From positions 1-60,901 of the forward strand of contig JALHQC010000022.1 of assembly GCA_022842165.1 (NCBI GenBank): a DNA stretch of 60,901 nt, in the 5' to 3' direction. A program made the position numbers and the translations under genes. Under the pieces are notes generated by a model, which saw nothing but the letters and a program-made list of their open reading frames with translations, was not told the origin of the DNA and made no database searches. The DNA comes from a bacterium. Lineage in GTDB: Bacteria; Pseudomonadota; Alphaproteobacteria; Rhizobiales; Aestuariivirgaceae. Below, piece by piece: positions 42,592 through 52,142 of the stretch. Within the stretch, counting starts at the first letter, position 1. Every line of letters begins with the position of its first letter.

Positions 42592-42720
42592 ATGGCAAAG
42601 ACTGTCAGCGGCAAGGTGGTTGTGGTGCTGCTGATGTTGTCGATCCTGTTGTTCATTCTGGTTTTCACGCCGATTGGCTACGCGCTGTTCTGGGTTATCT
42701 TAAAGTCATGGGTCTGGTAG
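42592..42720 (+). CDS. 42-residue single-helix membrane protein
   Basis: A small open frame starts one base after the pdhC stop (TGATATG). The product has a basic start (MAKTVSGKV), one strongly hydrophobic helix (VVVVLLMLSILLFILVFTP) and a short hydrophobic tail ending in LKSWVW. The basic-then-hydrophobic layout and the tight spacing to pdhC and to the hydrolase (seven bases) support translation, but no ribosome binding site stands out. The function is unknown. Confidence 0.55.
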   Translation: MAKTVSGKVVVVLLMLSILLFILVFTPIGYALFWVILKSWVW

Positions 42721-42727
42721 TTAAGTC

Positions 42728-43366
42728 ATGAAAAACATCCTCGCATTCGGCGACTCGCTCACCTGGGGGTTTCAGGCGGGAACATGGACGCGCCATGCCT
42801 TTGAGAACCGCTGGCCGAACGTGCTGGCCGCGGGGCTTGGCGGCAAGGTTCATGTGATCGAGGAGGGCCACAATGGCCGCACCACGATCTATGACGACGG
42901 CACCTGCCTCGACAACCGCAAGGGTTCCGACGCGCTGCCGATGCTGCTGGCGACGCACCAGCCGCTCGATCTCGTCATCATCATGCTGGGCACCAACGAC
43001 ATCAAGTTCGCGGCCCGCTGCCGCGCCTTCGACGCGCGGCTGGGCATGGGACGGCTGATCGAGATTGTGAAGACCTTCGGGTATCTGCCATCCTATAAGG
43101 CGCCGCAGGTCCTCATCATGTCGCCGCCGCCGCTTGTTCCGACCACGGATGAATTCTTCAACAACCTGTGGAACCATGCCATTCCGGAGTCGAAGCTTTT
43201 CGCGCACCACTATGGAATCCTCGCACGGGAGACGGAGGTGGCATTCTTCGACGCAGGAAGCGTGGCCAAGGCCGATCCCACGGATGGCGGGCACCTCGAT
43301 GCGGCCAACACACGGGCAATCGGGCAAGCGCTGGCGCCGGTGGTGCGGGAAATACTTGAGATCTAG
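42728..43366 (+). CDS. SGNH/GDSL-family hydrolase (arylesterase-like)
   Basis: This 212-residue esterase or acyltransferase has its catalytic Ser in block I, ILAFGDSLTWGFQAG. Block III is IIMLGTNDIKFAARC, and the catalytic Asp-x-x-His is in PTDGGHLDAANTRAIGQAL. The pattern is close to bacterial arylesterases that also transfer acyl groups in water. It lies within the PDH cluster, after the 42-residue membrane protein and 124 bases before lpd, with a palindromic repeat between. A link with PDH is not evident. Confidence 0.9.
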   Translation: MKNILAFGDSLTWGFQAGTWTRHAFENRWPNVLAAGLGGKVHVIEEGHNGRTTIYDDGTCLDNRKGSDALPMLLATHQPLDLVIIMLGTNDIKFAARCRAFDARLGMGRLIEIVKTFGYLPSYKAPQVLIMSPPPLVPTTDEFFNNLWNHAIPESKLFAHHYGILARETEVAFFDAGSVAKADPTDGGHLDAANTRAIGQALAPVVREILEI

Positions 43367-43379
43367 TTCGGGGACGCAG

Positions 43380-43460
43380 GCCCTCATCCGCCCTGCCGGA
43401 CACCTTTTCCCATTTCGCTGTGCTCAACGGGAGAAGGTGACCGATAGGCAGGATGAGGGC
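43380..43460. repeat. RIME-like palindromic intergenic element
   Basis: Perfect 10-base ends, GCCCTCATCC at 43380-43389 and GGATGAGGGC at 43451-43460, enclose an inner imperfect stem. That stem pairs CACCTTTTCCC (43401-43411) with GGGAGAAGGTG (43429-43439). The words CCTCATCC, CACCTTCTCCC and GGGAGAAGGTG are those of rhizobial intergenic mosaic elements. As RNA it would fold into a long hairpin between the hydrolase and lpd. Confidence 0.8.
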
Positions 43461-43490
43461 GCCCCGGCGCAACACGGAAGGACTTGAATC

Positions 43491-44930
43491 ATGGCTGACA
43501 ACAACTTCGACATCATCATCATCGGCGGCGGCCCAGGCGGCTATGTGGCGGCGATCAGGGCCGCGCAGCTGGGGTTCAAGACGGCGGTGGTCGAACGCGA
43601 GCACTTAGGCGGCATCTGCCTCAACTGGGGCTGCATTCCGACGAAGGCGCTGCTGCGGTCCGCCGAGATCTATCACTACATGAAACACGCCAAAAGCTAC
43701 GGGCTTTCGGCAGACAATATCTCGTTCGATGCCGCCGCCGTCGTGCAGCGCTCGCGCGGGGTTTCGGGCAGGCTCAATGGTGGCGTCACCATGCTGCTGA
43801 AGAAGAACAAGGTCACAGTGATCTGGGGCGAGGCGAAGCTGACGAAACCCAACGAGGTCGTCGTCTCCAAACCGTCAAAGCCCGCCATGCAACCGCAACA
43901 CCCGGAACCCAAGGGGGCGGCGGGGGCCGGCACCTACACGGCCAAGCACATCATCGTGGCGACGGGGGCAAGGCCCCGCGTACTGCCGGGACTCGAGCCT
44001 GACGGCAAGCTGGTCTGGACCTATTTCGAGGCCATGGTGCCGAAGGCCATGCCGAAGTCGCTGCTCGTCGTCGGCTCCGGCGCCATCGGCATCGAGTTCG
44101 CGTCCTTTTACAATGCCATGGGCGTCGATGTGACGGTGGTCGAGATCATGGACCAGATCATGCCGGTGGAAGACGCCGAGATATCGAAGATCGCCCAGAA
44201 GCAGCTGGAAAAGCAGGGGCTCAAGATCAAGCTCGGTGCCAAGGTGGCGAAGCTGGAGAAGGGTTCTGAGAGCGTCACCGCCACCATCGAGGCGGCCGGA
44301 AAGAGCGAGACGCTCACCGTCGACCGGGTGATTTCAGCAGTCGGCGTTCAGGGCAATATCGAAGGTCTCGGCCTCGAGGCGCTGGGGGTGAAGACCGAGA
44401 AGGGTTGCATTGTCATCGACGGCTATGGCCGCACAAATGTGGCGGGCCTTTACGCCATCGGCGACGTCGCGGGGCCGCCGATGCTCGCTCACAAGGCTGA
44501 GCACGAGGGGGTCATCTGCGTCGAAAAGATCAAGGGCCTCGATGCGCATCCGATGAAGAAGGAACAGATTCCGGGCTGCACCTATTGCCACCCGCAGGTT
44601 GCGAGCGTCGGACTCACCGAAGCCAAGGCGAAGGCGGCGGGACATGAACTGAAGATCGGGCGCTTCCCTTTCCTCGCCAATGGCAAGGCCATCGCGCTGG
44701 GCGAGGATCAGGGGCTGGTCAAGACCATTTTCGATGCCAAGACAGGACGGCTGCTCGGCGCGCACATGGTGGGCGCCGAGGTGACCGAACTCATCCAAGG
44801 CTTCGTCGTCGCCATGGGGCTGGAGACGACCGAAGAGGAGCTGATGCACACGGTATTCCCGCATCCCACCCTGTCCGAGATGATGCATGAGAGCGTGCTC
44901 GACGCCTATGGCCGCGTCATTCATATGTAG
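43491..44930 (+). CDS. lpd: Dihydrolipoyl dehydrogenase (E3)
   Basis: This 479-residue flavoprotein reoxidises dihydrolipoyl groups of PDH with NAD. The FAD motif is IIIIGGGPGGYVAAIRAAQL, and the redox-active disulfide is in GGICLNWGCIPTKALLRS. The NAD-binding motif is LVVGSGAIGIEFASFYNAMG, and the C-terminal catalytic His-Glu lies in FPHPTLSEMMHESVLDAYG. A segment rich in Lys/Pro (SKPSKPAMQPQHPEPKGAAG) before TYTAKHIIVATGARP is usual for the PDH-linked rhizobial form. A GAAGGA site precedes the ATG. Confidence 0.96.
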   Translation: MADNNFDIIIIGGGPGGYVAAIRAAQLGFKTAVVEREHLGGICLNWGCIPTKALLRSAEIYHYMKHAKSYGLSADNISFDAAAVVQRSRGVSGRLNGGVTMLLKKNKVTVIWGEAKLTKPNEVVVSKPSKPAMQPQHPEPKGAAGAGTYTAKHIIVATGARPRVLPGLEPDGKLVWTYFEAMVPKAMPKSLLVVGSGAIGIEFASFYNAMGVDVTVVEIMDQIMPVEDAEISKIAQKQLEKQGLKIKLGAKVAKLEKGSESVTATIEAAGKSETLTVDRVISAVGVQGNIEGLGLEALGVKTEKGCIVIDGYGRTNVAGLYAIGDVAGPPMLAHKAEHEGVICVEKIKGLDAHPMKKEQIPGCTYCHPQVASVGLTEAKAKAAGHELKIGRFPFLANGKAIALGEDQGLVKTIFDAKTGRLLGAHMVGAEVTELIQGFVVAMGLETTEEELMHTVFPHPTLSEMMHESVLDAYGRVIHM

Positions 44931-45003
44931 CTAAACTGCTTGATGCAGGTGTGGCCGTAGGCCATATCTTGGCGTGGGACTCTTAACGGTGGAAGGGACT
45001 GAC

Positions 45004-45288
45004 ATGAACAACCTGATGGACCTTGGCGGCGGCGTGGGCTGGATCGGCACCCTGATCATCGGCGCGCTGGCAGGCTGGATTGCCGAGAAGGTGATGAAGA
45101 CCGACATGGGCATCATCATGAACATCATCGTCGGAATCATCGGCTCGTACATCGGCGCTTTTTTTGCGAACGCGCTTGGTATCCGGCTGGGCGAACTGTT
45201 CTCGGGCTGGTTCCTGGGCAACCTCATCGTGGCCGCCGTTGGCGCGATCATCCTGTTGTTTGTCGTCAAACTCGTGAGGAACCGCTAG
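45004..45288 (+). CDS. GlsB/YeaQ/YmgE-family small membrane protein
   Basis: This 94-residue protein has three hydrophobic helices rich in Gly. It matches the transglycosylase-associated (GlsB/YeaQ/YmgE) family, often induced by stress. IGTLIIGALAGWIAEKVMKT and GIIMNIIVGIIGSYIGAFFA are the two family repeats, and LGNLIVAAVGAIILLFVVKL ends it. The biochemical role is unknown. It lies between lpd and lipA, six bases before the latter. The start is ATG 45004. Confidence 0.9.
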   Translation: MNNLMDLGGGVGWIGTLIIGALAGWIAEKVMKTDMGIIMNIIVGIIGSYIGAFFANALGIRLGELFSGWFLGNLIVAAVGAIILLFVVKLVRNR

Positions 45289-45294
45289 AACCCG

Positions 45295-46245
45295 ATGGTT
45301 ACCATCCTCGACAGCAAGGCGAAGCCGCGGCATCCCGAAAAAGTCAACCGGCCTGATACGCCGCTGCTGCGGAAGCCGGATTGGATCCGGGTGAAAGCAC
45401 CCGGTTCGCCGGTCTATTCCGAAACCCAGAAGATCGTGCGTGACAACCAGCTCGTCACCGTGTGCGAGGAGGCGGGCTGCCCCAATATCGGCGAATGCTG
45501 GTCGAAGAAGCACGCCACCTTCATGATCATGGGCGATACCTGCACAAGAGCCTGCGCCTTCTGCAATGTGAAGACCGGCATGCCAAATGCCCTGACGCCG
45601 GACGAACCGGAGAAAGTGGCCGATGCCGTGGCCCGCATGGGGCTGTCGCATGCGGTTGTCACTTCGGTTGACCGCGACGATCTGGACGACGGCGGTGCCA
45701 GGCATTTCGCCCGCACGATCCGCGCCATCCGCGCGGCATCGCCCGGAACCACCATCGAAGTGCTGACGCCGGATTTCCTCAAGAAGGACGGCGCGCTCGA
45801 AGTGGTCGTCGAGGCCAAGCCCGACGTGTTCAACCACAATCTTGAAACGGTGCCGGCGCTTTATCTCAAGATCAGGCCCGGCGCGCGGTATTTCCATTCG
45901 CTGCGCCTGCTGCAGCGGGTGAAGGAACTCGATCCGACGATGTTCACCAAGTCCGGCATCATGGTGGGCCTCGGCGAAACGCGCGAGCAGGTGATGCAGG
46001 TGATGGACGACATGCGCTCCGCCACCATCGATTTCATCACCGTCGGACAATATCTCCAGCCGACGCGCAAGCATGCGGGCATCGACCGTTTCGTGACGCC
46101 CGAAGAATTCAAGGGCTACGAAACGATTGCCTATGCCAAGGGTTTCCTCATGGTGTCATCGTCGCCGCTGACGCGCTCGTCCCACCACGCGGGAGAAGAT
46201 TTCGCGCGGCTGAAAATTGCCCGCAACAAGCAGTCCGGATACTGA
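45295..46245 (+). CDS. lipA: Lipoyl synthase
   Basis: This 316-residue radical-SAM enzyme inserts two sulfurs into octanoyl groups on the E2 and H-protein lipoyl domains. The auxiliary cluster cysteines are in [18 protein letters not shown], and the radical-SAM cluster is in [15 protein letters not shown] (C-x3-C-x2-C). The C-terminal [10 protein letters not shown] carries the conserved Arg-Ser-Ser that binds the auxiliary cluster. It is in the PDH cluster, whose E2 and E1-beta lipoyl domains it modifies. GAGGA precedes the start at fair distance. Confidence 0.97.
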   Translation: MVTILDSKAKPRHPEKVNRPDTPLLRKPDWIRVKAPGSPVYSETQKIVRDNQLVTVCEEAGCPNIGECWSKKHATFMIMGDTCTRACAFCNVKTGMPNALTPDEPEKVADAVARMGLSHAVVTSVDRDDLDDGGARHFARTIRAIRAASPGTTIEVLTPDFLKKDGALEVVVEAKPDVFNHNLETVPALYLKIRPGARYFHSLRLLQRVKELDPTMFTKSGIMVGLGETREQVMQVMDDMRSATIDFITVGQYLQPTRKHAGIDRFVTPEEFKGYETIAYAKGFLMVSSSPLTRSSHHAGEDFARLKIARNKQSGY

Positions 46246-46247
46246 AC

Positions 46248-46721
46248 ATGCCGAAGTTCAACGTGACCCGCGTGGTGCCCTACAGTGTCGAGCAGGTCTA
46301 TGAAATTGCCGGCGACGTGAGCAAGTACAAGAATTTCATGCCGCTGGTGAAGAAGTCGATCGTGCGCAATCACGTCAAGAATCCCGACGGCACCGAGACG
46401 TTCGAAGCGGAACTCGAGATCGCCTACAAGAAGCTCGGCATCAAGGAAGTGATGAGGAGCCGGGTGACGATCGACTGGGTGAACAAGGTGGTCACGGCCG
46501 TTTCGAACGAACCGCCCGTCACCCATCTCAATGCGCAATGGCGGTTCAACGAGGTGGGCGCTTCGGCCTGCGAGATCGCATTCGGCGTCGACTATGCGTT
46601 GAAGAGCCGAGCCATGCAGTTCGTGCTGTCAGGCATGTTCGACATGGTGGTGCGCCGCGTGATGAGCGCTTTCGAGGAGCGCGCCCACGAACTCTACGGA
46701 CCGGGCAAGACCAGCGCATAG
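46248..46721 (+). CDS. Coq10/RatA-type START-domain protein
   Basis: This 157-residue protein of the Coq10/RatA family probably binds ubiquinone or another lipid and assists respiratory function. The family start VTRVVPYSVEQVYEIAGDVS is followed by YKNFMPLVKKSIVRNHVKNP and WRFNEVGASACEIAFGVDYA. It lies two bases after lipA. In alphaproteobacteria it follows lipA commonly. Its end overlaps the convergent cinA gene by 28 bases, a sizeable overlap. Confidence 0.9.
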   Translation: MPKFNVTRVVPYSVEQVYEIAGDVSKYKNFMPLVKKSIVRNHVKNPDGTETFEAELEIAYKKLGIKEVMRSRVTIDWVNKVVTAVSNEPPVTHLNAQWRFNEVGASACEIAFGVDYALKSRAMQFVLSGMFDMVVRRVMSAFEERAHELYGPGKTSA

Positions 46722-47197
46722 AGCATACCGATCGCTTCGGAGACCGCGGCCATTCTCACTTCGTCGCGGCCAATTGCACCGAGCTGAAGCTTGCGATGAA
46801 TGACAGCACCGTTGCGGCGGGCTGCTGCACAGTGCACCAGCCCCACTGGCTTTGTTGCGGTGCCGCCGCCTGGCCCGGCAATCCCAGTCACGGCTACCGA
46901 GATGTCCGCACCGCAATGCTGCAGCGCGCCCGAGGCCATGGCTCTGGCAACTTCCTCGCTGACGGCGCCATGCGCGGCGATGAGATCGGGCGAAACCCCA
47001 AGCAACCGGGCCTTGGCGGTGTTCGAATAAGTGACGAAGCCTGCTTCGAAGGCATCGGAGGATCCCGCGATCGATGTTATCAGCCCGGCGATCAGGCCGC
47101 CGGTGCAGCTCTCCGCCGACGCCAGCATCAGCTTCTGCCGCCTGCAGATGTCGATCAGTTCCGCAGCCCGTGCGGTGAGTTCCGCACCGAACATCAT
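46694..47197 (-). CDS. CinA C-terminal-domain protein (nicotinamide-nucleotide amidohydrolase PncC type)
   Basis: This 167-residue single-domain protein deamidates nicotinamide mononucleotide in pyridine nucleotide recycling. The core motif is MLASAESCTGGLIAGLITSI, with the conserved SCTGG. FVTYSNTAKARLLGVSPDLI and AVTGIAGPGGGTATKPVGLV are family segments. The start (MMFGAELTARAAELIDICRR) overlaps the ispDF stop by four bases, so the two are co-transcribed. No N-terminal MoaB-like domain is present, which is normal for the stand-alone form. Confidence 0.92.
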   Translation of the reverse strand: MMFGAELTARAAELIDICRRQKLMLASAESCTGGLIAGLITSIAGSSDAFEAGFVTYSNTAKARLLGVSPDLIAAHGAVSEEVARAMASGALQHCGADISVAVTGIAGPGGGTATKPVGLVHCAAARRNGAVIHRKLQLGAIGRDEVRMAAVSEAIGMLYALVLPGP

Positions 47198-48363
47198 GGC
47201 AGGCGCACGGTTGCCACCGCAAAGGCCATGATCCCTTCCTTGCGGCCGATCGCGCCCAGGCCTTCCATGGTCGTCGCCTTGATGGCGATGCGATCGGGCG
47301 TAAGGCGGAGGAGGGGTCCCAGGAACGCCTTCATCGCCTGCACATGAGGCGCGACTTTCGGGGCTTCGGCGAGGATGGTGATGTCGACATTGGCGAGAAG
47401 GCCACTGCGGGCTTCGAGTAGCGCCATGGCTTTTTCCAGGAAAATGCGGGAGGGCGCACCCTTCCACTGCGGATCGCTGGGCGGGAAATGCGTGCCGATG
47501 TCGCCTTCGCCTATGGTGCCGAGGATGGCATCAGTCAGGGCATGCATTGCGGCGTCGGCGTCGGAATGACCTTTCAGCTTCATGTTGTGGGAAATCGGAA
47601 CGCCGCAGAGCGTGACGGAATGACCCGCCTCGAACGGATGAATGTCGATCCCTTGGCCCGTCCGGATGTCGGGCAGGTTGGCCAAGTTGCGGCTCGTCAT
47701 CTCGCGGTCCGCCATTTCGATGTCCTCGGCCGTCGTCAGCTTGCGGTTGTCGTGACGGCCCGGAATCATCGATATGACAATTCCCGCATGTTCCGCAACC
47801 GAGGCATCGTCAGTGAGGTTTGCCGCCGCATCGGCAGCGGCCTTGCGGTGCGCGGCGGCGATCGGTTCGTATGAAAACCCTTGCGGAGTCTGCGCGGTCC
47901 ACATCCCGGCGCGGTCGACGGTGCGGCTGACGACGCCGCCTGGCGCGAATTTCAGGGTTTCCGCTACCGGCATGCCGGGGACGACGGCGGGATAGCGATC
48001 CAGCCAGGCGATGACGTGGCTGATCAGGTCGCGGGCGGCGAAGGGGCGGGCGGCGTCATGGATCAGCACCTTGGCGGGCCGGTGGCGGCCCACCGCTTCG
48101 ACGCCGATCCGGCAGGACTCTTGCCTGGTGGCGCCGCCGATGACGGCCGGCGGCAGTTGCAGTCCTTCGACAGATTCCGCAAACATGGCCTCATGGCCCT
48201 CGCCGATCACCGGCTGGACGTGAGCAATGCCCGGGTGGTCGAGAAAGGCCTTCAACGTCCACCAGATTACCGGTCTGCCGCCGATCAGCTGGTATTGTTT
48301 CGGTTTTTCGCCCCCAGCGCGCAGGCCGGACCCGCCGGCGACGATTACTGCCGCAACTGTCAT
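47194..48363 (-). CDS. ispDF: Bifunctional IspD/IspF isoprenoid enzyme
   Basis: This 389-residue fusion catalyses two steps of the non-mevalonate isoprenoid pathway. The IspD half (about 1-225) makes CDP-methylerythritol, with VAAVIVAGGSGLRAGGEKPK and VLIHDAARPFAARD. The IspF half (about 230-389) forms the cyclodiphosphate, with GQGIDIHPFEAGHSV (metal Asp-x-His) and LKGHSDADAAMHALTDAILG. Fusion of the two is common in alphaproteobacteria. It lies divergent from dusB and overlaps the downstream cinA. Confidence 0.96.
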   Translation of the reverse strand: MTVAAVIVAGGSGLRAGGEKPKQYQLIGGRPVIWWTLKAFLDHPGIAHVQPVIGEGHEAMFAESVEGLQLPPAVIGGATRQESCRIGVEAVGRHRPAKVLIHDAARPFAARDLISHVIAWLDRYPAVVPGMPVAETLKFAPGGVVSRTVDRAGMWTAQTPQGFSYEPIAAAHRKAAADAAANLTDDASVAEHAGIVISMIPGRHDNRKLTTAEDIEMADREMTSRNLANLPDIRTGQGIDIHPFEAGHSVTLCGVPISHNMKLKGHSDADAAMHALTDAILGTIGEGDIGTHFPPSDPQWKGAPSRIFLEKAMALLEARSGLLANVDITILAEAPKVAPHVQAMKAFLGPLLRLTPDRIAIKATTMEGLGAIGRKEGIMAFAVATVRLP

Positions 48364-48472
48364 AAATCTGCTCTAGCAAGCGCTACTCCGCCTCGCAACA
48401 AAGGCCCTTGACGCGCCGCAGCATAAGGCTAGATTGCTGAGAAATTATCCAAAGTATCGATGTGATTAAAAA

Positions 48473-49486
48473 ATGGGCATAAACATTGGCCCGATCAGAA
48501 CGAGAAACCGGGTTTTCCTTGCGCCGATGTCGGGCGTGACGGACGAGCCCTTTCGCGCGACGGCCCATGAACATGGGGCCGGACTTGTCGTCAGCGAGAT
48601 GGTGGCCAGCGAGGAACTGGTCAATGCGCGGCCAGACATGCTGCGCCGCGCGCTGGGGGCGGAGACCATATCGCCCTTTGTCATCCAGCTGGCAGGGCGC
48701 GAGCCGCACTGGATGGCGGAAGGCGCCCGCGTCGCGCAGGACATAGGGGCCACTATCATCGACATCAACATGGGGTGCCCGGCCCGCCAGGTAACGGGCG
48801 GTCTTTCCGGCTCGGCGCTGATGCGCGATCTCGACCACGCGCTGAGGCTGATCGAGGCCACGGTCGCGGCTTCCTCGGTCCCTGTGACACTCAAGATGCG
48901 GTTGGGTTGGGATCATGATTCTCTCAATGCGCCGGAACTTGCGCGGCGGGCGGAGGCTGCGGGTATCGTGCTTGTCACCGTTCATGGCCGTACGCGCTGC
49001 CAGTTCTACGGCGGTCGGGCCGACTGGTCCGCCATCGCCCGCGTGCGCGATGCCATCACGATCCCGCTCATCGCGAATGGCGATGGCAACAGCATCGCGG
49101 ATGCCAGGGCGATGCTCGAGAAATCGGGTGCCGACGGCATCATGATCGGCCGTGGTGCCTATGGCCGGCCGTGGTGGCCGGGCGTGATCGCCGAGGGGCT
49201 CGACCCCGGAAGCGGCATCGAAGAACCGGACCTTGCGGAGGAAGCGGAAATCGTGCGGCTGCATCATGATCGCATTCTCTCCCATCACGGTTCGCATCAT
49301 GGGAACCGCATCGCGCGGAAGCATGTCGGCTGGGTCATCACCCGTCTTGCCGAGCGCGGCCTGCTTTCCAACGCCGACGCCGCGCACTGGCGCGCCCGGC
49401 TGATGCAAACAAACGACAACGCACAGGTAAGCCGGGGACTGCACGCCCTGTATGACGCCGCCCGGGCGCAGGGAGAGGCCGCATGA
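48473..49486 (+). CDS. dusB: tRNA-dihydrouridine synthase B (NifR3-like)
   Basis: This 337-residue FMN enzyme reduces uridine to dihydrouridine in tRNA. FLAPMSGVTDEPFRATAHEH is the FMN-binding start. The catalytic Cys is in NMGCPARQVTGGLSGSALMR, and LVTVHGRTRCQFYGGRADWS and IMIGRGAYGRPWWPG are family signatures. The gene precedes ntrB and overlaps it by four bases, the classic nifR3-ntrB-ntrC order of alphaproteobacteria. Confidence 0.95.
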   Translation: MGINIGPIRTRNRVFLAPMSGVTDEPFRATAHEHGAGLVVSEMVASEELVNARPDMLRRALGAETISPFVIQLAGREPHWMAEGARVAQDIGATIIDINMGCPARQVTGGLSGSALMRDLDHALRLIEATVAASSVPVTLKMRLGWDHDSLNAPELARRAEAAGIVLVTVHGRTRCQFYGGRADWSAIARVRDAITIPLIANGDGNSIADARAMLEKSGADGIMIGRGAYGRPWWPGVIAEGLDPGSGIEEPDLAEEAEIVRLHHDRILSHHGSHHGNRIARKHVGWVITRLAERGLLSNADAAHWRARLMQTNDNAQVSRGLHALYDAARAQGEAA

Positions 49487-50631
49487 ACGGCAACTTGCGC
49501 GACAAGGGACTTTCGCTGTCCGGGGCGCCACTGGCCAAGGCGGTGGTCGATGCGCTGCCAAACCCGCTGATCGTTCTCGACGAAGACGATCACATCTGCC
49601 TCGCCAACGTCGCGGCGGAGAATTACTTCCAGGCGAGCAGCAATGTGCTGCTGCGTCACAAGCTGGGCGATCTCGTGCCGTTTTCAAGCCCGGTGGTAGG
49701 CGCCGTCGCGCAGGCGCGGAGCACGTCAGGCGTCGTCAACGAATATGCTATCGCGGTGGGCACGCCGCGGCTCGGCGGGGAACGCCTGGTCGACCTCCAG
49801 ACCGCAGTGATGGCGGAACAGCCACGCTATGTGATCGTGATGCTGATGGAGCGCTCGATGGCGCACAAGATCGACCGTCAGCTCACATCGCGGGGTGCGG
49901 CGCGCTCGGTTTCTGGTATGGCGAGCATGCTGGCGCACGAGATCAAGAATCCGCTGGCAGGAATTCGCGGTGCCGCGCAGCTGCTGGAACCGGCGCTCGG
50001 TTCCGAGGATCGCGCATTGGCGCGGCTGATCTGTGACGAGACCGATCGCATCCGCGATCTTGTCGACCAGATGGAAGTTTTCTCCGACGAGCGGCCGCTC
50101 GACCGAAAGCCCGTCAACATTCATGCCGTGCTGGAGCGCGTGAAGCAGCTGACCGTAGCCGGAATGGGCACGGGCGCCACCGTGCGCGAAGACTATGACC
50201 CGTCGCTGCCGCCGGTCCTCGGCAACAAGGATCAGCTGGTGCAAGTGTTCCTGAACCTCGCAAAGAATGCCGCCGAAGCGATCCAGAGCAGTGGCGATGC
50301 TGGCGAAATCATATTCACCACGGCGTTCCGGCCGGGTATCCGCCTCACCGTGCCTGGCACTTCCGAGCGCATCACATTGCCGCTCGAAGTATGCATTCAT
50401 GACACCGGGGGCGGAGTTGTCGAGGAACTGCGCCCCAACATCTTTGACCCCTTCGTGACGACGAAACCCGGCGGCCGCGGCCTCGGTCTGGCGCTTGTCG
50501 CCAAGATCGTGCGCGACCATGGCGGGATCGTCGAATGCATGGGGCGCGAGCGCGGCACAACGTTCCGCGTGCTGCTGCCCATGTTGCGCGGCAGTGCAGC
50601 CGTCCGGGAATCCGAAGGAGATACGCCATGA
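49483..50631 (+). CDS. ntrB: Nitrogen regulation sensor kinase NtrB
   Basis: This 382-residue cytosolic histidine kinase phosphorylates NtrC under nitrogen limitation and is controlled by PII. An N-terminal PAS-like domain begins at about residue 20 ([20 protein letters not shown]). The phospho-acceptor His lies in [20 protein letters not shown], and the ATPase boxes are [20 protein letters not shown] and [18 protein letters not shown]. There is no membrane segment. It is coupled by ATGA overlaps to dusB and ntrC. Confidence 0.96.
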   Translation: MNGNLRDKGLSLSGAPLAKAVVDALPNPLIVLDEDDHICLANVAAENYFQASSNVLLRHKLGDLVPFSSPVVGAVAQARSTSGVVNEYAIAVGTPRLGGERLVDLQTAVMAEQPRYVIVMLMERSMAHKIDRQLTSRGAARSVSGMASMLAHEIKNPLAGIRGAAQLLEPALGSEDRALARLICDETDRIRDLVDQMEVFSDERPLDRKPVNIHAVLERVKQLTVAGMGTGATVREDYDPSLPPVLGNKDQLVQVFLNLAKNAAEAIQSSGDAGEIIFTTAFRPGIRLTVPGTSERITLPLEVCIHDTGGGVVEELRPNIFDPFVTTKPGGRGLGLALVAKIVRDHGGIVECMGRERGTTFRVLLPMLRGSAAVRESEGDTP

Positions 50632-52070
50632 GTGTCAAGACAGTGCTGATCGCGGATGACGACAGCACTATCAGAACGGTGCTGAGCCAGGCCTTGAGCC
50701 GCGCCGGCTACAGCGTGCGGTCCACCGCGACAGCAGCGGCGCTCTGGCGCTGGGTAACGGAAGGCCAGGGCGATGCCGTGGTCACCGACGTGGTGCTGCC
50801 GGACGAGAACGCCTTCGATGTCATCCCGCGCATCAAGAAGCTGCGGCCCACTTTGCCCGTTATCGTGATGAGCGCCAAGAACACGATCATGACGGCCATC
50901 ACGGCGGCTGAGCGCGGGGCTTATGATTACCTGCCAAAGCCATTCGATCTCAATGCCCTCGTCCAGACGGTCGGGAGAGCGCTCGAGCAATCTTCAAAGC
51001 CTGTCCCGGCGAACATCAACCAGCCGATGGAAAGCCTGCCGATCGTCGGCCGCTCGCCCGCCATGCAGGAAATCTATCGCATCATCGCGCGGCTGACGCA
51101 GACCGATCTCACCGTGATGATCGTGGGAGAATCCGGCACCGGCAAGGAACTCGTGGCGCGCGCGCTCCACGACTATGGCCGCCGGCGCAAGGGGCCGTTC
51201 GTCGCCGTCAACATGGCGGCGATCCCGCGCGAACTGATCGAGTCCGAGCTCTTCGGTCACGAGAAGGGCGCTTTCACCGGAGCAACCTCGCGGGTTGCCG
51301 GCAAGTTCGAGCAGGCCGAAGGCGGCACGCTGTTTCTGGACGAGATCGGCGACATGCCGCTCGAGGCGCAGACGCGGCTTCTGCGCGTGCTGCAGCAGGG
51401 CGAGTACACCACTGTTGGCGGCAATGCGCCGATCAAGACCAATGTCCGCATCGTCGCCGCGACGCACCGCGACCTGCGGCAACTGATCAACCAGGGACAG
51501 TTTCGCGAAGACCTGTTCTATCGCCTGAACGTGGTGCCGCTGCGGCTGCCGCCATTGCGCGAGCGTTCGGAGGACCTGCCCGATCTCGTCCGGCATTTCC
51601 TCGGCCAGGCCGTGAAGGAGGGCCTGCCTCGCAAGGAGCTTTCACGCGATGCGGTGGAGCGGATGCAGGCCTACCGCTGGCCGGGAAATGTGCGCGAACT
51701 CGAAAACCTCTTGCGCCGCCTCGTGGCGATCGAGATCGAAGACACAATTCCCGCGACGGCGGTCGAGCGCGAACTGGCCGCCGTTCCCGGCCAGCCGGCG
51801 GCCGAGCAGGCGGATTATTCGGGCACGAACCTGCCGGAGTTCATGGAAAACTACCTGTCGCGCTATTTTGCCGGCTTCGGGCAGTCCTTGCCCCCGCCGG
51901 GGCTCTATGACCGCATCCTCGCCGAAGTGGAGCCCGCACTTCTCCGCGCCGTGCTCGCCGCCACGTCGGGAAACCAGCTGCGCGCGGCCGAGCTGCTGGG
52001 CATCAACCGCAATACGCTGCGCGTCAAGCTGCGCGACCGGCAGGTAAAGGTGATCCGCGGCCTAGCATAG
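50628..52070 (+). CDS. ntrC: Nitrogen regulation response regulator NtrC
   Basis: This 480-residue sigma-54-dependent activator turns on nitrogen-assimilation promoters when phosphorylated. The receiver domain (about 1-120) starts [20 protein letters not shown] and has the phospho-Asp in [13 protein letters not shown]. The AAA+ domain contains [16 protein letters not shown] (Walker A), [20 protein letters not shown] (GAFTGA loop) and [13 protein letters not shown] (Walker B). The C-terminal Fis-type HTH is [20 protein letters not shown]. The full length is intact. Confidence 0.96.
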   Translation: MSVKTVLIADDDSTIRTVLSQALSRAGYSVRSTATAAALWRWVTEGQGDAVVTDVVLPDENAFDVIPRIKKLRPTLPVIVMSAKNTIMTAITAAERGAYDYLPKPFDLNALVQTVGRALEQSSKPVPANINQPMESLPIVGRSPAMQEIYRIIARLTQTDLTVMIVGESGTGKELVARALHDYGRRRKGPFVAVNMAAIPRELIESELFGHEKGAFTGATSRVAGKFEQAEGGTLFLDEIGDMPLEAQTRLLRVLQQGEYTTVGGNAPIKTNVRIVAATHRDLRQLINQGQFREDLFYRLNVVPLRLPPLRERSEDLPDLVRHFLGQAVKEGLPRKELSRDAVERMQAYRWPGNVRELENLLRRLVAIEIEDTIPATAVERELAAVPGQPAAEQADYSGTNLPEFMENYLSRYFAGFGQSLPPPGLYDRILAEVEPALLRAVLAATSGNQLRAAELLGINRNTLRVKLRDRQVKVIRGLA

Positions 52071-52142
52071 TCTAGGGGCACTGTCGCAAATCAGCCACAT
52101 TTGGTGTTGATTTCGTGCAACAGTGTCTACAGTCAGTATTTC

